Shown here: one piece after another, positions 17,107 through 26,469 of the stretch | Layout: each line of letters begins with the position of its first letter | Position numbering within the stretch: the stretch's first letter is position 1 | Source of the DNA: Corynebacterium callunae DSM 20147 | GTDB lineage: Bacteria; Actinomycetota; Actinomycetes; Mycobacteriales; Mycobacteriaceae | Direction: 5' to 3' | Length of the DNA stretch: 64,000 nt | NCBI RefSeq assembly: GCF_000344785.1 | Contig: NC_020506.1 | Location: forward strand, 1,426,001 to 1,490,000 | Notes under the pieces: model-generated | Database searches by the model: none | What the model was told of the DNA's origin: nothing | What the model saw: the letters and a program-made list of their open reading frames with translations, nothing else | Program-made: the position numbers and the translations under genes

Positions 17107-17859
17107 ATGACCACCTCAACAGGGGTAAGCCCGCGCGCAGTAACCGCGCGCGGGCTTAACGTTTCCCTGGGCACCAGACACCGCACTCACATCCTCCGCA
17201 ACCTCAGCTTCCAGATCGCGCCGGGGGAGATCACCGGACTACTTGGCCCCTCAGGCTGCGGCAAAACCACCCTGATGCGCACCATCGTCGGTGTCCAACG
17301 CTTTAGAGGCGAACTAGAGGTTCTTGGTGCCACACCCGGAAGCTCTGCAATTCGCGGCAAAATTGGATACGTCACCCAAAACGCCAGCGTCTACCAAGAC
17401 CTCAGCGTTAAAGCCAACCTCCGATACTTCGCACAACTCGCCCCACAAACCGCGCTGACCCCGGCACAGATCATGCACACCCTGGAGCTAGACAACTTTG
17501 CCAATCGCAAAGTTTCCGAGCTCTCCGGAGGCCAACAAAGCAGAGTCTCACTCGGCTGCGCACTAATCGCCGCACCACACCTATTGGTGATGGATGAACC
17601 CACCGTAGGACTAGACCCACTTACCAGAAGCGCCCTCTGGGAAGAATTCCATCACATTGCCCGCGCCGGGGCAGCCCTCATCATCTCCAGCCACGTCATG
17701 GAAGAAGCAGCACGCTGCGACAACCTCATCCTCATGCGGGCAGGGCAGATCATCTGGCAGGGAACACCCATCCAACTTCTGGAGAGCACCAAAGCAACCA
17801 GCTATGAAGACGCTTTTCGGATAGCAATTGCAGCCACCGCCACCCAGGATCTGCCATGA
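17107..17859 (+). CDS. ABC transporter ATP-binding protein (ABC-2 type exporter)
   Basis: A 250-residue ATPase with Walker A GPSGCGKT (47-54), Q-loop VTQNA, signature LSGGQQSR (about 141-148), Walker B LLVMDEPT (about 162-169) and switch histidine in ISSHVMEEAARCDN. The fold and motif spacing match DrrA/CcmA-like exporters. The permease gene overlaps its stop by four bases, so they form a two-component exporter. Substrate is not determined by sequence; drugs, lipids or peptides are possible. Confidence 0.93.
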   Translation: MTTSTGVSPRAVTARGLNVSLGTRHRTHILRNLSFQIAPGEITGLLGPSGCGKTTLMRTIVGVQRFRGELEVLGATPGSSAIRGKIGYVTQNASVYQDLSVKANLRYFAQLAPQTALTPAQIMHTLELDNFANRKVSELSGGQQSRVSLGCALIAAPHLLVMDEPTVGLDPLTRSALWEEFHHIARAGAALIISSHVMEEAARCDNLILMRAGQIIWQGTPIQLLESTKATSYEDAFRIAIAATATQDLP

Positions 17860-18599
17860 ACCCCACCTACCTCAGGGCCACCATTATCAGGGTGCTAGCT
17901 CAACTATTCGCCGATAAACGCTCACTAGCACTCATTCTGCTGGCACCGGTGCTGCTTATGTCCTTATTTGCCTATATGTACTCAGCAGACCCCATCCGCA
18001 AACAAATGTTTAACTCCATAGCCACCGTGATGACAGCAGTCTTCCCACTCATGCTCATGTTCCTGGTCACTTCAGTAACCATGCAAAGGGAAAGAAACGC
18101 CGGCACCCTAGAAAGGCTCTGGACCACCAAAATCCACCGCTTTGACCTCATCGCCGGATACGCCATCGCCTTCGCAATAATGGCCAGCGCCCAATCACTG
18201 ATCATGGTGCTCACCCTGCGCTATCTGCTCAACGTAGAAAGCCAAGCCCCCTGGTGGATCTCAACCCTCATCGCAGCCATAACCGGCATCACCGGTGTCG
18301 CCCTCGGCCTTCTCAGCTCAGCCTTCGCCAGCAGCGAATTCCAAGCCATCCAAACGCTGCCCTTACTAATCCTCCCGCAATTTTTACTCTGCGGACTATT
18401 AATACCTCGGAGTGAACTCCCAACCGCCTTATATTGGATCTCCAATATGCTCCCGCTGTCATATGCAGTAGACGCCGCATTAGGGGCAGCCGATAATGGC
18501 GCCGGCACCGACGTTAGTAAAAACATCCTTATTTGCTTCAGCTTTGCCCTGGTCTTCCTCCTGATCGCAGCGTTGTCCATGCCTCGTCAAAGACGCTAG
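17856..18599 (+). CDS. ABC-2 type permease
   Basis: A 247-residue integral membrane protein with about six helices, including LALILLAPVLLMSLFAYMY near the N-terminus and the ABC-2 signature region TVTMQRERNAGTLERLWTT-like (TSVTMQRERNAGTLERLWTT at about 69-88). It is translated from an ATG overlapping the ATPase stop and completes a DrrAB-type exporter. A strong terminator follows. Confidence 0.92.
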   Translation: MNPTYLRATIIRVLAQLFADKRSLALILLAPVLLMSLFAYMYSADPIRKQMFNSIATVMTAVFPLMLMFLVTSVTMQRERNAGTLERLWTTKIHRFDLIAGYAIAFAIMASAQSLIMVLTLRYLLNVESQAPWWISTLIAAITGITGVALGLLSSAFASSEFQAIQTLPLLILPQFLLCGLLIPRSELPTALYWISNMLPLSYAVDAALGAADNGAGTDVSKNILICFSFALVFLLIAALSMPRQRR

Positions 18600-18643
18600 A
18601 TCAAAGGCGCTAGCAACAGCCACCAGAAATGTGCCCACCAGAA

Positions 18644-18679
18644 AACCCGGCGCGCACTGCAGTTGTGGCGCGCCGGGTT
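18644..18679. terminator. Terminator between the ABC permease and thiE-thiD-tenA
   Basis: aacccggcgcgc and gcgcgccgggtt form a perfect 12-base stem with a 12-base loop followed by attttag. It separates two convergent transcription units. Confidence 0.8.
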
Positions 18680-18695
18680 ATTTTAGTATCAGGAC

Positions 18696-20924
18696 TTAAA
18701 TCCAGCCCACGCGAGTGGCTTGATCAAAGAACTCCAGCTCGTACATAGAGGCGCTCAAAAAGGCGCGTGCAGCTGTTACTCGTTGTGCTGGCCCAGCTTG
18801 CTCCAGTGCTTGTTCCACGCGGTTGATTGCGGCTTGGGTGCCGGCAATAAATTCCTCACTGGAATAGGTATCCAACCATGCATGATAGGGGTGGTCAGGG
18901 TGATTTTGTGCGGCGAGATTAAGTCCGATCTCGGCATAGAGCCAATAACAAGGTAATACGGCTGCTGCACCGATGACATAATCCTGGTCCATCACGCGAG
19001 CCAGCAGGAAATCTGTATAGGCCATTGTGATAGGTGAAGGTGCTGAGCTTTCGGCGTCGTCCTTTCCGCCCAAGTAACTGCGGTGCAATTCAGCTTCCAC
19101 AATGAGGCATTCCGCAGCGCCCTGTGCCCAGGCCACTTGAGCTGCAGCATCGGGTGCTTTAGCGGAAAGACCTGCTAGGGCGCGGGAATATTGGGAGAGA
19201 TATTGGGCGTCTTGGTCAATATAAAAGCGGAAGTCACGGGCTGCAAGGGAGCCACTGCCCAAGCCTTTAATAAAGCCTGAGTCATTGATTTTGGCAATAA
19301 TATCGCCACTTGCTTGCCACAAAGCTGCGGTATATGGACCTGCTGCAGCAATATGGGAGGTTGGGCTTTTAGTTTTAGCCGGTGCAACTAGGGCGTCTGG
19401 ACCGTTGCCATTTAACCGCGGTTGGCGCAAATGCTCCCAGGGGGTGGTATCGGCAGCTGCAATTAGGCGTCGTTGGGCATGGAAGTGATCAACCGGGCCA
19501 TTGCCTGATCCCACATGCAGGGCATCGGCACCACGTAGTGCCTCATTAAGCCAACGGGTAGCCCATTCCAAGGCAGACTCAACGGTGTGGCCAGCAGCAA
19601 TGCGGGTAGCTAAGGCTGCAGAGAGCGAACACCCAGTGCCATGGGTGTTGTGAGTGTGTACTCGCCAATTTTCCACCTCAAAAACCTGGCCGTCGGGATG
19701 GACTACGGCATTATCTGCATTGCTGCCTTTAAGGTGACCGCCCTTGACAATGACGGTGGTGTTATAAGCAGCTGCAAATTCTTGTGCTTGGGCAATTGCT
19801 GCTTCCAAAGTAGTGGCCGCCGGTTTATCACACAGCACCGCGAGCTCTGGAATATTGGGGGTGATTACATCAACCTGGTGAGCTAATTCCCGCAAAGATT
19901 GCTCAGCAGCCGGGTCTAATAGCCGATCACCGCTGGTCGCGATCATGACAGGATCAAGAATCACTGGACCATGTTCCTGGCTTTCCAACCAGCGCGATAC
20001 CACCGCGATGGTGGCAGCTGAGCCCAACATGCCAATCTTGATGGCATCAACTACAACGTCTGAAAAGACTGAATCAAACTGCTGCTCCAGAAAATCCAGA
20101 GGCGGAGTGTGGATCGCGCTGACACCGTGGTTGTTTTGGGCTACCAGGGAAGTAATTGCAGACATACCAAAACCGCCCGCGGCAGCAATGGACTTAAGAT
20201 CTGCTTGTACTCCAGCTCCACCGGTGGGATCAGTTCCCGCAATGGTAAGAACCCGTGGCACAGCAGGGGAACGATGAGCCCGGAATGTGTGAAGAATTTC
20301 TGTTGCCGCCGCTGCCGGAGAAAGTGCTGTCATGATTTCAGAAACCACACAAAGCCCCGAGATGTCAGTTTCGGACAAGTCTGCAGCGTTGTCTAGCTTG
20401 ACTCCGCCGATAGCCACAGAAGCAATACCAGCACGTTTAGCCAGCGCAGCAATTTCTGCTACTCCGGTTATCCCCAAAGCAGGAGCAGCATCCGGTTTAG
20501 TTGCTGTTGCGCGAACCGGGCCGATGCCAATGACATCTGGCAGAGCCACACCTGCGGCTTCACATTGTGCGATAACCTGCTGCAATTGGCTTATATTTTC
20601 AATGCTAAGACCCACCATGAGATCTGCTGCCAGGCGCTGACGGGCTTGTACATAGGACATATCTTCTTGTCCAATATGGAGGTGCAATCCAAGTTCTGCC
20701 GCGATGTCTACCCGATCATTAACAAATAGCGGCACCTGAAAACGGGAGCAGACTTCTTGAAGTTCTTGTGCATGGGTTCTAAAGAGGTTGTCGTCGACAA
20801 GCTTGTCTCTTAGCTGTACCACTGACACCCCGCCCTTAAGGGCGGATTCGACGATGCCGGCTACTTTGTCCGCGCCTCCGCCGAGGTCAGGGTCGGTAAC
20901 TAGATATAGGGAAAAATCGGTCAT
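18696..20924 (-). CDS. thiE: Trifunctional ThiE-ThiD-TenA fusion protein
   Basis: About 742 residues with three complete thiamine enzymes in one chain. Residues 1-215 are thiamine-phosphate synthase ThiE (LYLVTDPDLGG, VQLRDK, FVNDRVDIA, IGIGPV). Residues about 216-500 are HMP-P kinase ThiD (TIAGTDPTGGAGVQADLK, DPVMIATSG, HGTGCSLSAALA). Residues about 535-742 are a TenA/thiaminase II domain with the candidate catalytic Cys in AAVLPCYWLYAEIG. It joins HMP and thiazole phosphates, phosphorylates HMP, and salvages the pyrimidine. ATG 20924 is chosen because GAGAGG lies six bases upstream; it begins one base after the thiM stop codon, so it is controlled by the same TPP riboswitch. Confidence 0.93.
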   Translation of the reverse strand: MTDFSLYLVTDPDLGGGADKVAGIVESALKGGVSVVQLRDKLVDDNLFRTHAQELQEVCSRFQVPLFVNDRVDIAAELGLHLHIGQEDMSYVQARQRLAADLMVGLSIENISQLQQVIAQCEAAGVALPDVIGIGPVRATATKPDAAPALGITGVAEIAALAKRAGIASVAIGGVKLDNAADLSETDISGLCVVSEIMTALSPAAAATEILHTFRAHRSPAVPRVLTIAGTDPTGGAGVQADLKSIAAAGGFGMSAITSLVAQNNHGVSAIHTPPLDFLEQQFDSVFSDVVVDAIKIGMLGSAATIAVVSRWLESQEHGPVILDPVMIATSGDRLLDPAAEQSLRELAHQVDVITPNIPELAVLCDKPAATTLEAAIAQAQEFAAAYNTTVIVKGGHLKGSNADNAVVHPDGQVFEVENWRVHTHNTHGTGCSLSAALATRIAAGHTVESALEWATRWLNEALRGADALHVGSGNGPVDHFHAQRRLIAAADTTPWEHLRQPRLNGNGPDALVAPAKTKSPTSHIAAAGPYTAALWQASGDIIAKINDSGFIKGLGSGSLAARDFRFYIDQDAQYLSQYSRALAGLSAKAPDAAAQVAWAQGAAECLIVEAELHRSYLGGKDDAESSAPSPITMAYTDFLLARVMDQDYVIGAAAVLPCYWLYAEIGLNLAAQNHPDHPYHAWLDTYSSEEFIAGTQAAINRVEQALEQAGPAQRVTAARAFLSASMYELEFFDQATRVGWI

Positions 20925-20925
20925 T

Positions 20926-21732
20926 TTAGGCCTCTCGAATGCTGCACAGGGTGGCAATTGTTGCGAAATCTAGCTCATAAAGGGCATCAATAAATGCCAC
21001 CGCAAAACTGCCTGGGCTAGAACTACGCTGCGCGGCAAGTTGGCCCGCCGCACCAATGTGGGCATGAGCTGCTAAAACAGCGTCGTGGGCGGAGATGTCC
21101 GTGCCACGGGTAGCGCCTAGATAAGCGGCGACCAGGGCGCCGAGGGAACAACCTGTGCCAATAACCAATTGCAACATCGGATCGCCGGATCGCAACCAGG
21201 TGGTGCGCTCGGTGGAAACAATGAGGTCCTCCGCGCCAGAAACTGCCACCACCGCACCGGTGCGCTGGGCAAGGAGCTGAGCTGCCTCCAGGGCGGCTTC
21301 GACGGTGTCGGTGGCATCAACTCCGCGCCCACCGGCGCCCAACCCTGCCAGTGCCACAACCTCGGAGGCGTTGCCACGGATTGCCGTGGGGTGCTTTTCG
21401 ACGACACCCGCTGCAAATTCTGTACGTTGGGAAAGACCACCAACAGCAACAGGATCCAATACCCACGGTGTACCAGCAGCCTGCGCACCGGCAATGGCAT
21501 TGTGCATACCTTGATATTGCTCAGTGGAGGGTGTGCCTGGATTAATCAGCACTGCATTGGCAATGCGGGCAAATTCTGCAGATTCTGCTGGAGTATCCAC
21601 CATGGCTGGTGAGGCTCCCGCGGCAAGCAAAACATTGGCGCTAAATTGCATGACCACGGCGTTGGTCAAACATTGAACCAGGGGAGTGGTTTCTCTCAGG
21701 ATATTAAGTGCAGATAGATATGAGTCAGCCAT
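20926..21732 (-). CDS. thiM: Hydroxyethylthiazole kinase
   Basis: ThiM phosphorylates 4-methyl-5-(2-hydroxyethyl)thiazole for thiamine salvage. The 268-residue product shows the family motifs [28 protein letters not shown] (about 16-43), RGNASEV and [16 protein letters not shown]. The start ATG 21732 (MADSYLS) is chosen since GAAGGG lies nine bases upstream inside the riboswitch; an in-frame ATG at 21741 falls within that aptamer end. Apparent N-terminal extension upstream is the riboswitch read as protein. No thiazole synthesis genes are present here, so this locus makes thiamine from salvaged or separately made precursors. Confidence 0.95.
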   Translation of the reverse strand: MADSYLSALNILRETTPLVQCLTNAVVMQFSANVLLAAGASPAMVDTPAESAEFARIANAVLINPGTPSTEQYQGMHNAIAGAQAAGTPWVLDPVAVGGLSQRTEFAAGVVEKHPTAIRGNASEVVALAGLGAGGRGVDATDTVEAALEAAQLLAQRTGAVVAVSGAEDLIVSTERTTWLRSGDPMLQLVIGTGCSLGALVAAYLGATRGTDISAHDAVLAAHAHIGAAGQLAAQRSSSPGSFAVAFIDALYELDFATIATLCSIREA

Positions 21733-21737
21733 ATGGG

Positions 21738-21826
21738 CCATCCCTTCGCTAGTACGAGCTAGAGCAGGTTCAACGGGTCTTATCTCAGCCGCGCTGCACA
21801 ATGAGCTGCAGCCCGGCACCCCGTGC
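21738..21826 (-). promoter_or_regulatory. TPP riboswitch (THI element) before thiM
   Basis: Read on the minus strand the leader contains the conserved aptamer elements in order: GGGGTGCC, the CTGAGA pyrimidine-binding loop, ACCCGTTGAACCTG, and the CTAGCGAAGGGA pyrophosphate-side end. The GAAGGG of the aptamer is also the Shine-Dalgarno sequence for ATG 21732, so ligand binding should block translation initiation directly. No terminator hairpin lies between aptamer and start codon. Confidence 0.93.
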
Positions 21827-21874
21827 CTGATAGTTACCCTAGCAAAGGTCCTTGTGGGCGCTGTCACAAGGCAC

Positions 21875-21908
21875 AAAAAAGCGCCTCCTAAGTAATCAGG
21901 AGGCGCTT
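21875..21908 (-). terminator. Terminator of ndh
   Basis: agcgcctcct and aggaggcgct form a ten-base stem with an eight-base loop. On the minus strand it is followed by six T, so it terminates ndh just upstream of the thiM promoter region. Confidence 0.85.
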
Positions 21909-21926
21909 ATCTTAGGTCTTTAGAGC

Positions 21927-23327
21927 TTACTTGGCACCAAAACGGTGGGTGTCGCGCAGCTCGATTGGCTGATCATTATCAGTTGCGTGATCGTTTGCAA
22001 GCTTGGAAAGCGCAGTACGAGCGTGCAGCTGCTGGCGGGTGGTAGCCAGGTTCCAACGGTTGCGAGAAGTAGCGTTTAGGCCCCAGCTGATTGCGGAGAC
22101 AAAACGGTTACGGAAGCCGACGAGGAACATAAGGTGAACTGCCAACCAAAGAACCCAACCGATGAAGCCGGTGACCTCGATCTTGCCCAGCTTCACCACT
22201 GCGGAGAAGCGGGAGACAGTTGCCATGGAGCCCTTGTCGAAGTATTCGAATGCTGGACGCTCGGTGTTGGAGCGACCCTCAACCTCAGCGGCGATCTGCT
22301 CTGCGACGTACTCGCCACCCTGGATTGCAACCTGTGCAACACCTGGAAGGTTGTTGTAGTTCATCATGTCGCCAACAACGAAGACGTTCTTCTCAGAACC
22401 AACGGAGAGGTCGTCGTTAACCATAACGCGGCCTGCGCGGTCGGTCTCAACACCGGTCTGCTCAGCAATGAGCTTGCCCAGTGGGGAAGCTGCCACACCA
22501 GCGGACCAGATCTTGCAGAAGGACTCGATGGTGTGCTCTTCGCCGTCCTTGGTCTTGTAGGTGACGGACTTAGCGTCAACATTGGTAACCATAGCGTTCA
22601 GGCGAACGTTAACGCCGATCTTCTCCAGGGTGCGCTGTGCATTGCGGCCCAGACGCTTACCGAATGGTGGCAGCACCTGAGGAGCACCATCAAGAAGGAT
22701 GATCTTTGCGGAGTTGGTGTTGAAGTTCTTGTACTCACCAGCAAGGGTGCGGTGAGCCATTTCAGCCAACTGGCCAGCCAGCTCAACACCGGTAGGACCT
22801 GCACCGACAACAACGAAGGTCAGCAGGCGCTCGCGCTCAGCTGGATCTTCACAGATCTCTGCACGCTCAAAAGCGCCGACAATGCGAGCACGCAGCTCAA
22901 GTGCGTCATCGATGGACTTCATGCCTGGAGCGAACTCTGCGAAGTGATCGTTGCCGAAGTAAGACTGGCCAGCGCCAGCGCCCACGATAAGAGAGTCATA
23001 TTCAAAGACGCGGGTGTACTCGCCGAGGGAAGCGGTCACAGTCTTGGACTCGGTGTTGATATCGGTAACTTCACCCTTGATAACGTTGACGTTTTCCTGC
23101 TTAGCAAGGATCTGTCGGGTGGAAGGTGCGATCTCACCGGAAGAAAGGATGCCGGTTGCCACCTGGTACAGCAAAGGCTGGAAGAGGTGGTGGTTGGTAC
23201 GGTCAATCAGAGTGACATCGACGTCGGCCTTGGCTAGGTTTTTAGCAGCGAAAAGGCCACCGAAACCAGAACCGATGACGACGACGTGGTGACGGCCGCC
23301 TTCGGGGCGGGATGGGTTTACTGACAT
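21927..23327 (-). CDS. ndh: Type II NADH dehydrogenase
   Basis: Single-subunit, non-proton-pumping NADH:menaquinone oxidoreductase at the inner face of the membrane. The 466-residue protein has FAD-binding GSGFGGLFAAKNL (about 19-31), HHLFQPLLYQVATG, the NADH-binding VVGAGPTGVELAGQL, and the FAD motif VFVVGDMM. A hydrophobic C-terminal segment (GFIGWVLWLAVHLMFLVGF) anchors it. ATG 23327 (MSVNPSRPEGG) matches the family start and has AGGAGA eleven bases upstream; the open frame extends into the leader without further similarity. Confidence 0.96.
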   Translation of the reverse strand: MSVNPSRPEGGRHHVVVIGSGFGGLFAAKNLAKADVDVTLIDRTNHHLFQPLLYQVATGILSSGEIAPSTRQILAKQENVNVIKGEVTDINTESKTVTASLGEYTRVFEYDSLIVGAGAGQSYFGNDHFAEFAPGMKSIDDALELRARIVGAFERAEICEDPAERERLLTFVVVGAGPTGVELAGQLAEMAHRTLAGEYKNFNTNSAKIILLDGAPQVLPPFGKRLGRNAQRTLEKIGVNVRLNAMVTNVDAKSVTYKTKDGEEHTIESFCKIWSAGVAASPLGKLIAEQTGVETDRAGRVMVNDDLSVGSEKNVFVVGDMMNYNNLPGVAQVAIQGGEYVAEQIAAEVEGRSNTERPAFEYFDKGSMATVSRFSAVVKLGKIEVTGFIGWVLWLAVHLMFLVGFRNRFVSAISWGLNATSRNRWNLATTRQQLHARTALSKLANDHATDNDQPIELRDTHRFGAK

Positions 23328-23701
23328 AGTTGTCAAAGTCTCCTGATCGTTTTGTACAGATGAGAGTCTGCGCTGAGTTTGCAGTTGTTTGGGCGCTGCC
23401 ATAAAAAGAAGTGGCGCGTACCTGTTAAACAATAGTCCTTCCCACGGAAACAAACAGGATCGGGTCTAAATTCACTGTCTGTTAGGCAGAAATTGTGTGG
23501 TATTCGCACTCACTTTGAACCAGTATGCCCTTAAAGATGAGATATGTCACGTCTATTTTGAAGACTTCTAGAGATGTCTTTCTAATGTTTATTTCGACGC
23601 GCCTGCGCCGGAGTTTAGCTAAGCACAAGTACACTGCATGAGAGATAATTTTCTTAACTTTTGGTCTTGTGAATTTATGCCCTCGGAGGTGCACAAAACG
23701 T

Positions 23702-25018
23702 ATGGTAGAGGCACGTTTGCGCCATCTGGAATCAATTGATATCGAACAGTGGCCGGGAGTGGCTACGGTACCGGCCTCCGCATTCATTGCAATACGTGCT
23801 CGCCAAGCCGAAGCGAGGTTCGCCAAAGCATGTGAAAACGCGGGTTTGGTATTAGTTGGAAATGCGCCCGATCTCACAATTGACCATGAAGAGTTATTTT
23901 CGCGTCTTGCCACCACTGGATGGCTCGGTCTTGCCGAAAGTTATATGGCAGGCGAGTGGCGTACAGAGAAGCTTTCCGATGTTTTGGTTGCGTTATTAAG
24001 CGTGGGTTATCGCCCGCGGGGCCGACTTAGTTCCGCCTTCCATCTGCCTGGTCAACAAGTAGATAATGGCGGCGCACTGCCACATGAACTAATCCGGCTC
24101 AGTTCTGGGGACGGCATGAGCGCCTTTGGCGGAATTTTTGCCTCAGGAGTGCCAACCACTTTAAGAACTGCGGTAAAGAGCTTTGTGCCAGGTGCTGGTC
24201 GTAATAGGGAACCCGGTACCCACTTTGTGGATATCACGCGGATCTCGGATCCTGTTGCGGTGGAAAGAGATGACCTTGGTGAAGCCCAGCGACGTGCAGT
24301 GGCCACCCTGCTTGATAGTGCCCGAGTTAAAGCTGGATCCCATGTACTGGAGTTTCCTAGCAGCGGCGGGGCAGTGGCAATCATGGCGGCGCGTCGACAA
24401 GCAACGGTTGATTCCCTCACTGCTGACCCCCAGCAGATTCGTGGACTGCAGGAAACCTTGGTTCTAGCCGGCGTGGAAAATGACGTCCAGGTGGAGGTTA
24501 TCCCGCAGGCAATCCCTACCCAACGAGATTGGCAAGGGCACTATGACTCCATTGTGTCCATGGAAAAACTAGAGGTGGTTGGCGCATCCGGAGCCAAGCG
24601 ATATGTGCGCAGCTTGGACCGCCTTTTGACCACAGGTGGTCACGTAGCATTGCAATCTTTGGTGGCTACCGAGCAATTAGGAGTGGTGGGTACTGAGGCA
24701 ATTTCAATGCTTAAGGCCTATATTTGGCCAGCGTTGAAATACCCCACGGTGGAAGATGTCCATCAGCTGGTGGACCGTGAATCCTCCTTGCGAGTAGTAA
24801 AAGAAACCCATTTTGCAGGCCACTATTTAAGAAGTGTGCAATTGCAGCGGGAGGTTTTTGAGGGCCAATCGCGAGAAGCAGCAGCAGATGGCTTTGATGC
24901 CGTCTACCGCCGCATGTGGATTTATCACTATGCCTTGATTGAAGCCTTGTTAAGACTGGGCTGTCTAGATGCCGTGCAATTTGCTTTAACCACCCGGAAT
25001 CGACGCGGGCGTCGCTAG
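23702..25018 (+). CDS. Cyclopropane-fatty-acid-synthase-like protein with degenerate SAM site
   Basis: A 438-residue protein with the architecture of mycobacterial UfaA/CFA synthases: an N-terminal helical part (WLGLAESYMAGEWRTEKL at about 80-97) and a C-terminal methyltransferase fold. Motif I, normally D-x-GCGWG, reads EFPSSGG here; the EhVG loop reads MEKLEVVG; the downstream KAYIWPALKYPT, HFAGHYLRS and DAVYRRMWIYHYALIEALLR blocks are kept. The fold is therefore clear while SAM binding is questionable. ATG 23702 is used; GGAGG lies 12 bases upstream, and a GTG at 23669 would add 11 unsupported residues. C. glutamicum carries an ortholog next to ndh called ufaA. Confidence 0.8.
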   Translation: MVEARLRHLESIDIEQWPGVATVPASAFIAIRARQAEARFAKACENAGLVLVGNAPDLTIDHEELFSRLATTGWLGLAESYMAGEWRTEKLSDVLVALLSVGYRPRGRLSSAFHLPGQQVDNGGALPHELIRLSSGDGMSAFGGIFASGVPTTLRTAVKSFVPGAGRNREPGTHFVDITRISDPVAVERDDLGEAQRRAVATLLDSARVKAGSHVLEFPSSGGAVAIMAARRQATVDSLTADPQQIRGLQETLVLAGVENDVQVEVIPQAIPTQRDWQGHYDSIVSMEKLEVVGASGAKRYVRSLDRLLTTGGHVALQSLVATEQLGVVGTEAISMLKAYIWPALKYPTVEDVHQLVDRESSLRVVKETHFAGHYLRSVQLQREVFEGQSREAAADGFDAVYRRMWIYHYALIEALLRLGCLDAVQFALTTRNRRGRR

Positions 25019-25040
25019 TTTAAAAAACTAGCGACGCCCG
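25006..25040. terminator. Perfect inverted repeat between convergent genes
   Basis: cgggcgtcgctagttt and aaactagcgacgcccg form a 16-base perfect stem with a three-base loop overlapping the stop region of the CFA-like gene and lying 20 bases after the MHS-permease stop. It can act on both transcripts although the T-tract is short. Confidence 0.65.
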
Positions 25041-25059
25041 GTGTTTAAGACTTTAGAGT

Positions 25060-26469
25060 TTAGACCTCGCGGAGATCGTTGCTCTTATTTTCCTTCATGG
25101 TCAATACTGCCACGAAGGTGATCGCAGTGACGATGATGAGGTAGATGCCCACCTGGGCAACACCATAGGAAGAAACCAACCAGGTAGCGATAAATGGAGC
25201 AATCGCAGCGCCCAGGATGGATGAAACATTGTAGGCAATTCCGGAGCCGGTATAACGCACATTGGTGGGGAAGAGCTCTGGAAGAATAGCCGACATTGGT
25301 CCAAAGATCAGACCCATGATGGACATTCCAACTGCTAAGAAGATAAACACAGAGGTATTGGAAGCAGTAGCTGGATCCAGGAACAGGCTAAATGAAGCGC
25401 CGAAGATCAGCAGCAAAATGGATGCCAGGATCAAGGTGTTGCGACGACCCCAAACGTCAGCTAACCAGCCAGAAATTGGGATCATGATGGCGAAGAAAAC
25501 AATGGTGCCCAACTGCAACTGCAGGAACTCAAAATAAGGGATGGAAAGTCCAAGTCCCTTGCTGCGATCGCCAATGCCGTAGGAGAGAATCCACGTGGTC
25601 ACCAGGTAGAACAAGGTGTAAGTGGACAACATGATGAAAGTTGCTTGAACCAGTGGTCCGGTTGACGTCTTAAACAGTTCCTTTAACGGAGACTTAACGC
25701 GCTTACCCTGATCAACAGCCTGCTTGAACACTGGAGTTTCCTCCAGGGAGAAACGAACCCACAGGCCAATGGCAATCATGATGGCAGATGCCAAGAATGG
25801 CAGGCGCCAGCCCCAAGACATAAAGGCACCTTCAGCATCGCCGGTCTCATGAGCCAGGACGGCTACCAGAATGAGGAAGAATCCATTGGCAATAAAGAAG
25901 CCGAATGGTGCACCTAGCTGAGGCCACATGGCGGCACGTGCGCGGTGGTTGTTCTCAGCATTTTCGCCAGCGAGCAGCGCGGCACCAGACCATTCACCAC
26001 CAAGGCCCAAGCCCTGGCAAAAACGCATCAAGGCCAGCAGTGCTGGAGCGACGATGCCAACTTGTCCATAGGTTGGCAACAAGCCAATAAGAACGGTGGC
26101 GATGCCCATGGTCAACAAGGAGCCAATCAGCGTTGCTTTACGTCCAATGCGGTCACCAAAGTGTCCAAAAAGAATCGAGCCCAGCGGGCGTGCAATGAAG
26201 GCCAGACCGAAGGTGGCAAAAGAAGCCAGCAGGTTGACAGTGGGATCTTCGTTCTTTGGGAAGAACAAGGTGGGGAACACGGCAACTGCTGCGGTGGCAT
26301 AGACGTAGAAGTCATAGAACTCAATGGTGGTGCCAATTGTGGACGCCGCTGCGACTTTACGCTTTGTCTTCTTATCGATGACAAATTTTTCTTGATTGCC
26401 ATGATCAACTGCAACAGCTGATGATGGAGTGTTATCGGCTGGCAAAGCAGCCGATGAGTCCTGAGACAT
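25060..26469 (-). CDS. MFS permease of the metabolite:H+ symporter (MHS) family
   Basis: A 469-residue transporter with about 12 membrane helices. The MHS subfamily signature is clear: GTTIEFYDFYVYATAAVAVFPTLFFP in helix 1, the loop GHFGDRIGRKATL between helices 2 and 3, and GGEWSGAALLAGENA. Relatives carry proline, betaine, citrate, shikimate or alpha-ketoglutarate with protons; the substrate cannot be told from sequence. The first about 35 residues are hydrophilic and cytoplasmic. It is a single minus-strand gene with the phosphoribosyltransferase terminator located upstream of it. Confidence 0.92.
   Translation of the reverse strand: MSQDSSAALPADNTPSSAVAVDHGNQEKFVIDKKTKRKVAAASTIGTTIEFYDFYVYATAAVAVFPTLFFPKNEDPTVNLLASFATFGLAFIARPLGSILFGHFGDRIGRKATLIGSLLTMGIATVLIGLLPTYGQVGIVAPALLALMRFCQGLGLGGEWSGAALLAGENAENNHRARAAMWPQLGAPFGFFIANGFFLILVAVLAHETGDAEGAFMSWGWRLPFLASAIMIAIGLWVRFSLEETPVFKQAVDQGKRVKSPLKELFKTSTGPLVQATFIMLSTYTLFYLVTTWILSYGIGDRSKGLGLSIPYFEFLQLQLGTIVFFAIMIPISGWLADVWGRRNTLILASILLLIFGASFSLFLDPATASNTSVFIFLAVGMSIMGLIFGPMSAILPELFPTNVRYTGSGIAYNVSSILGAAIAPFIATWLVSSYGVAQVGIYLIIVTAITFVAVLTMKENKSNDLREV

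Noticed and set aside
21733..21876. N-terminal extension of thiM
   Set aside because: The bases are the TPP aptamer and upstream leader, not coding.
22134..23237. Long plus-strand frame of about 367 codons opposite ndh
   Set aside because: Antisense shadow of ndh; composition rich in Cys, Val and Asn without a recognisable domain.
23328..23453. N-terminal extension of ndh
   Set aside because: No similarity to the family; the normal start MSVNPSRPEGG at 23327 has a ribosome-binding site.
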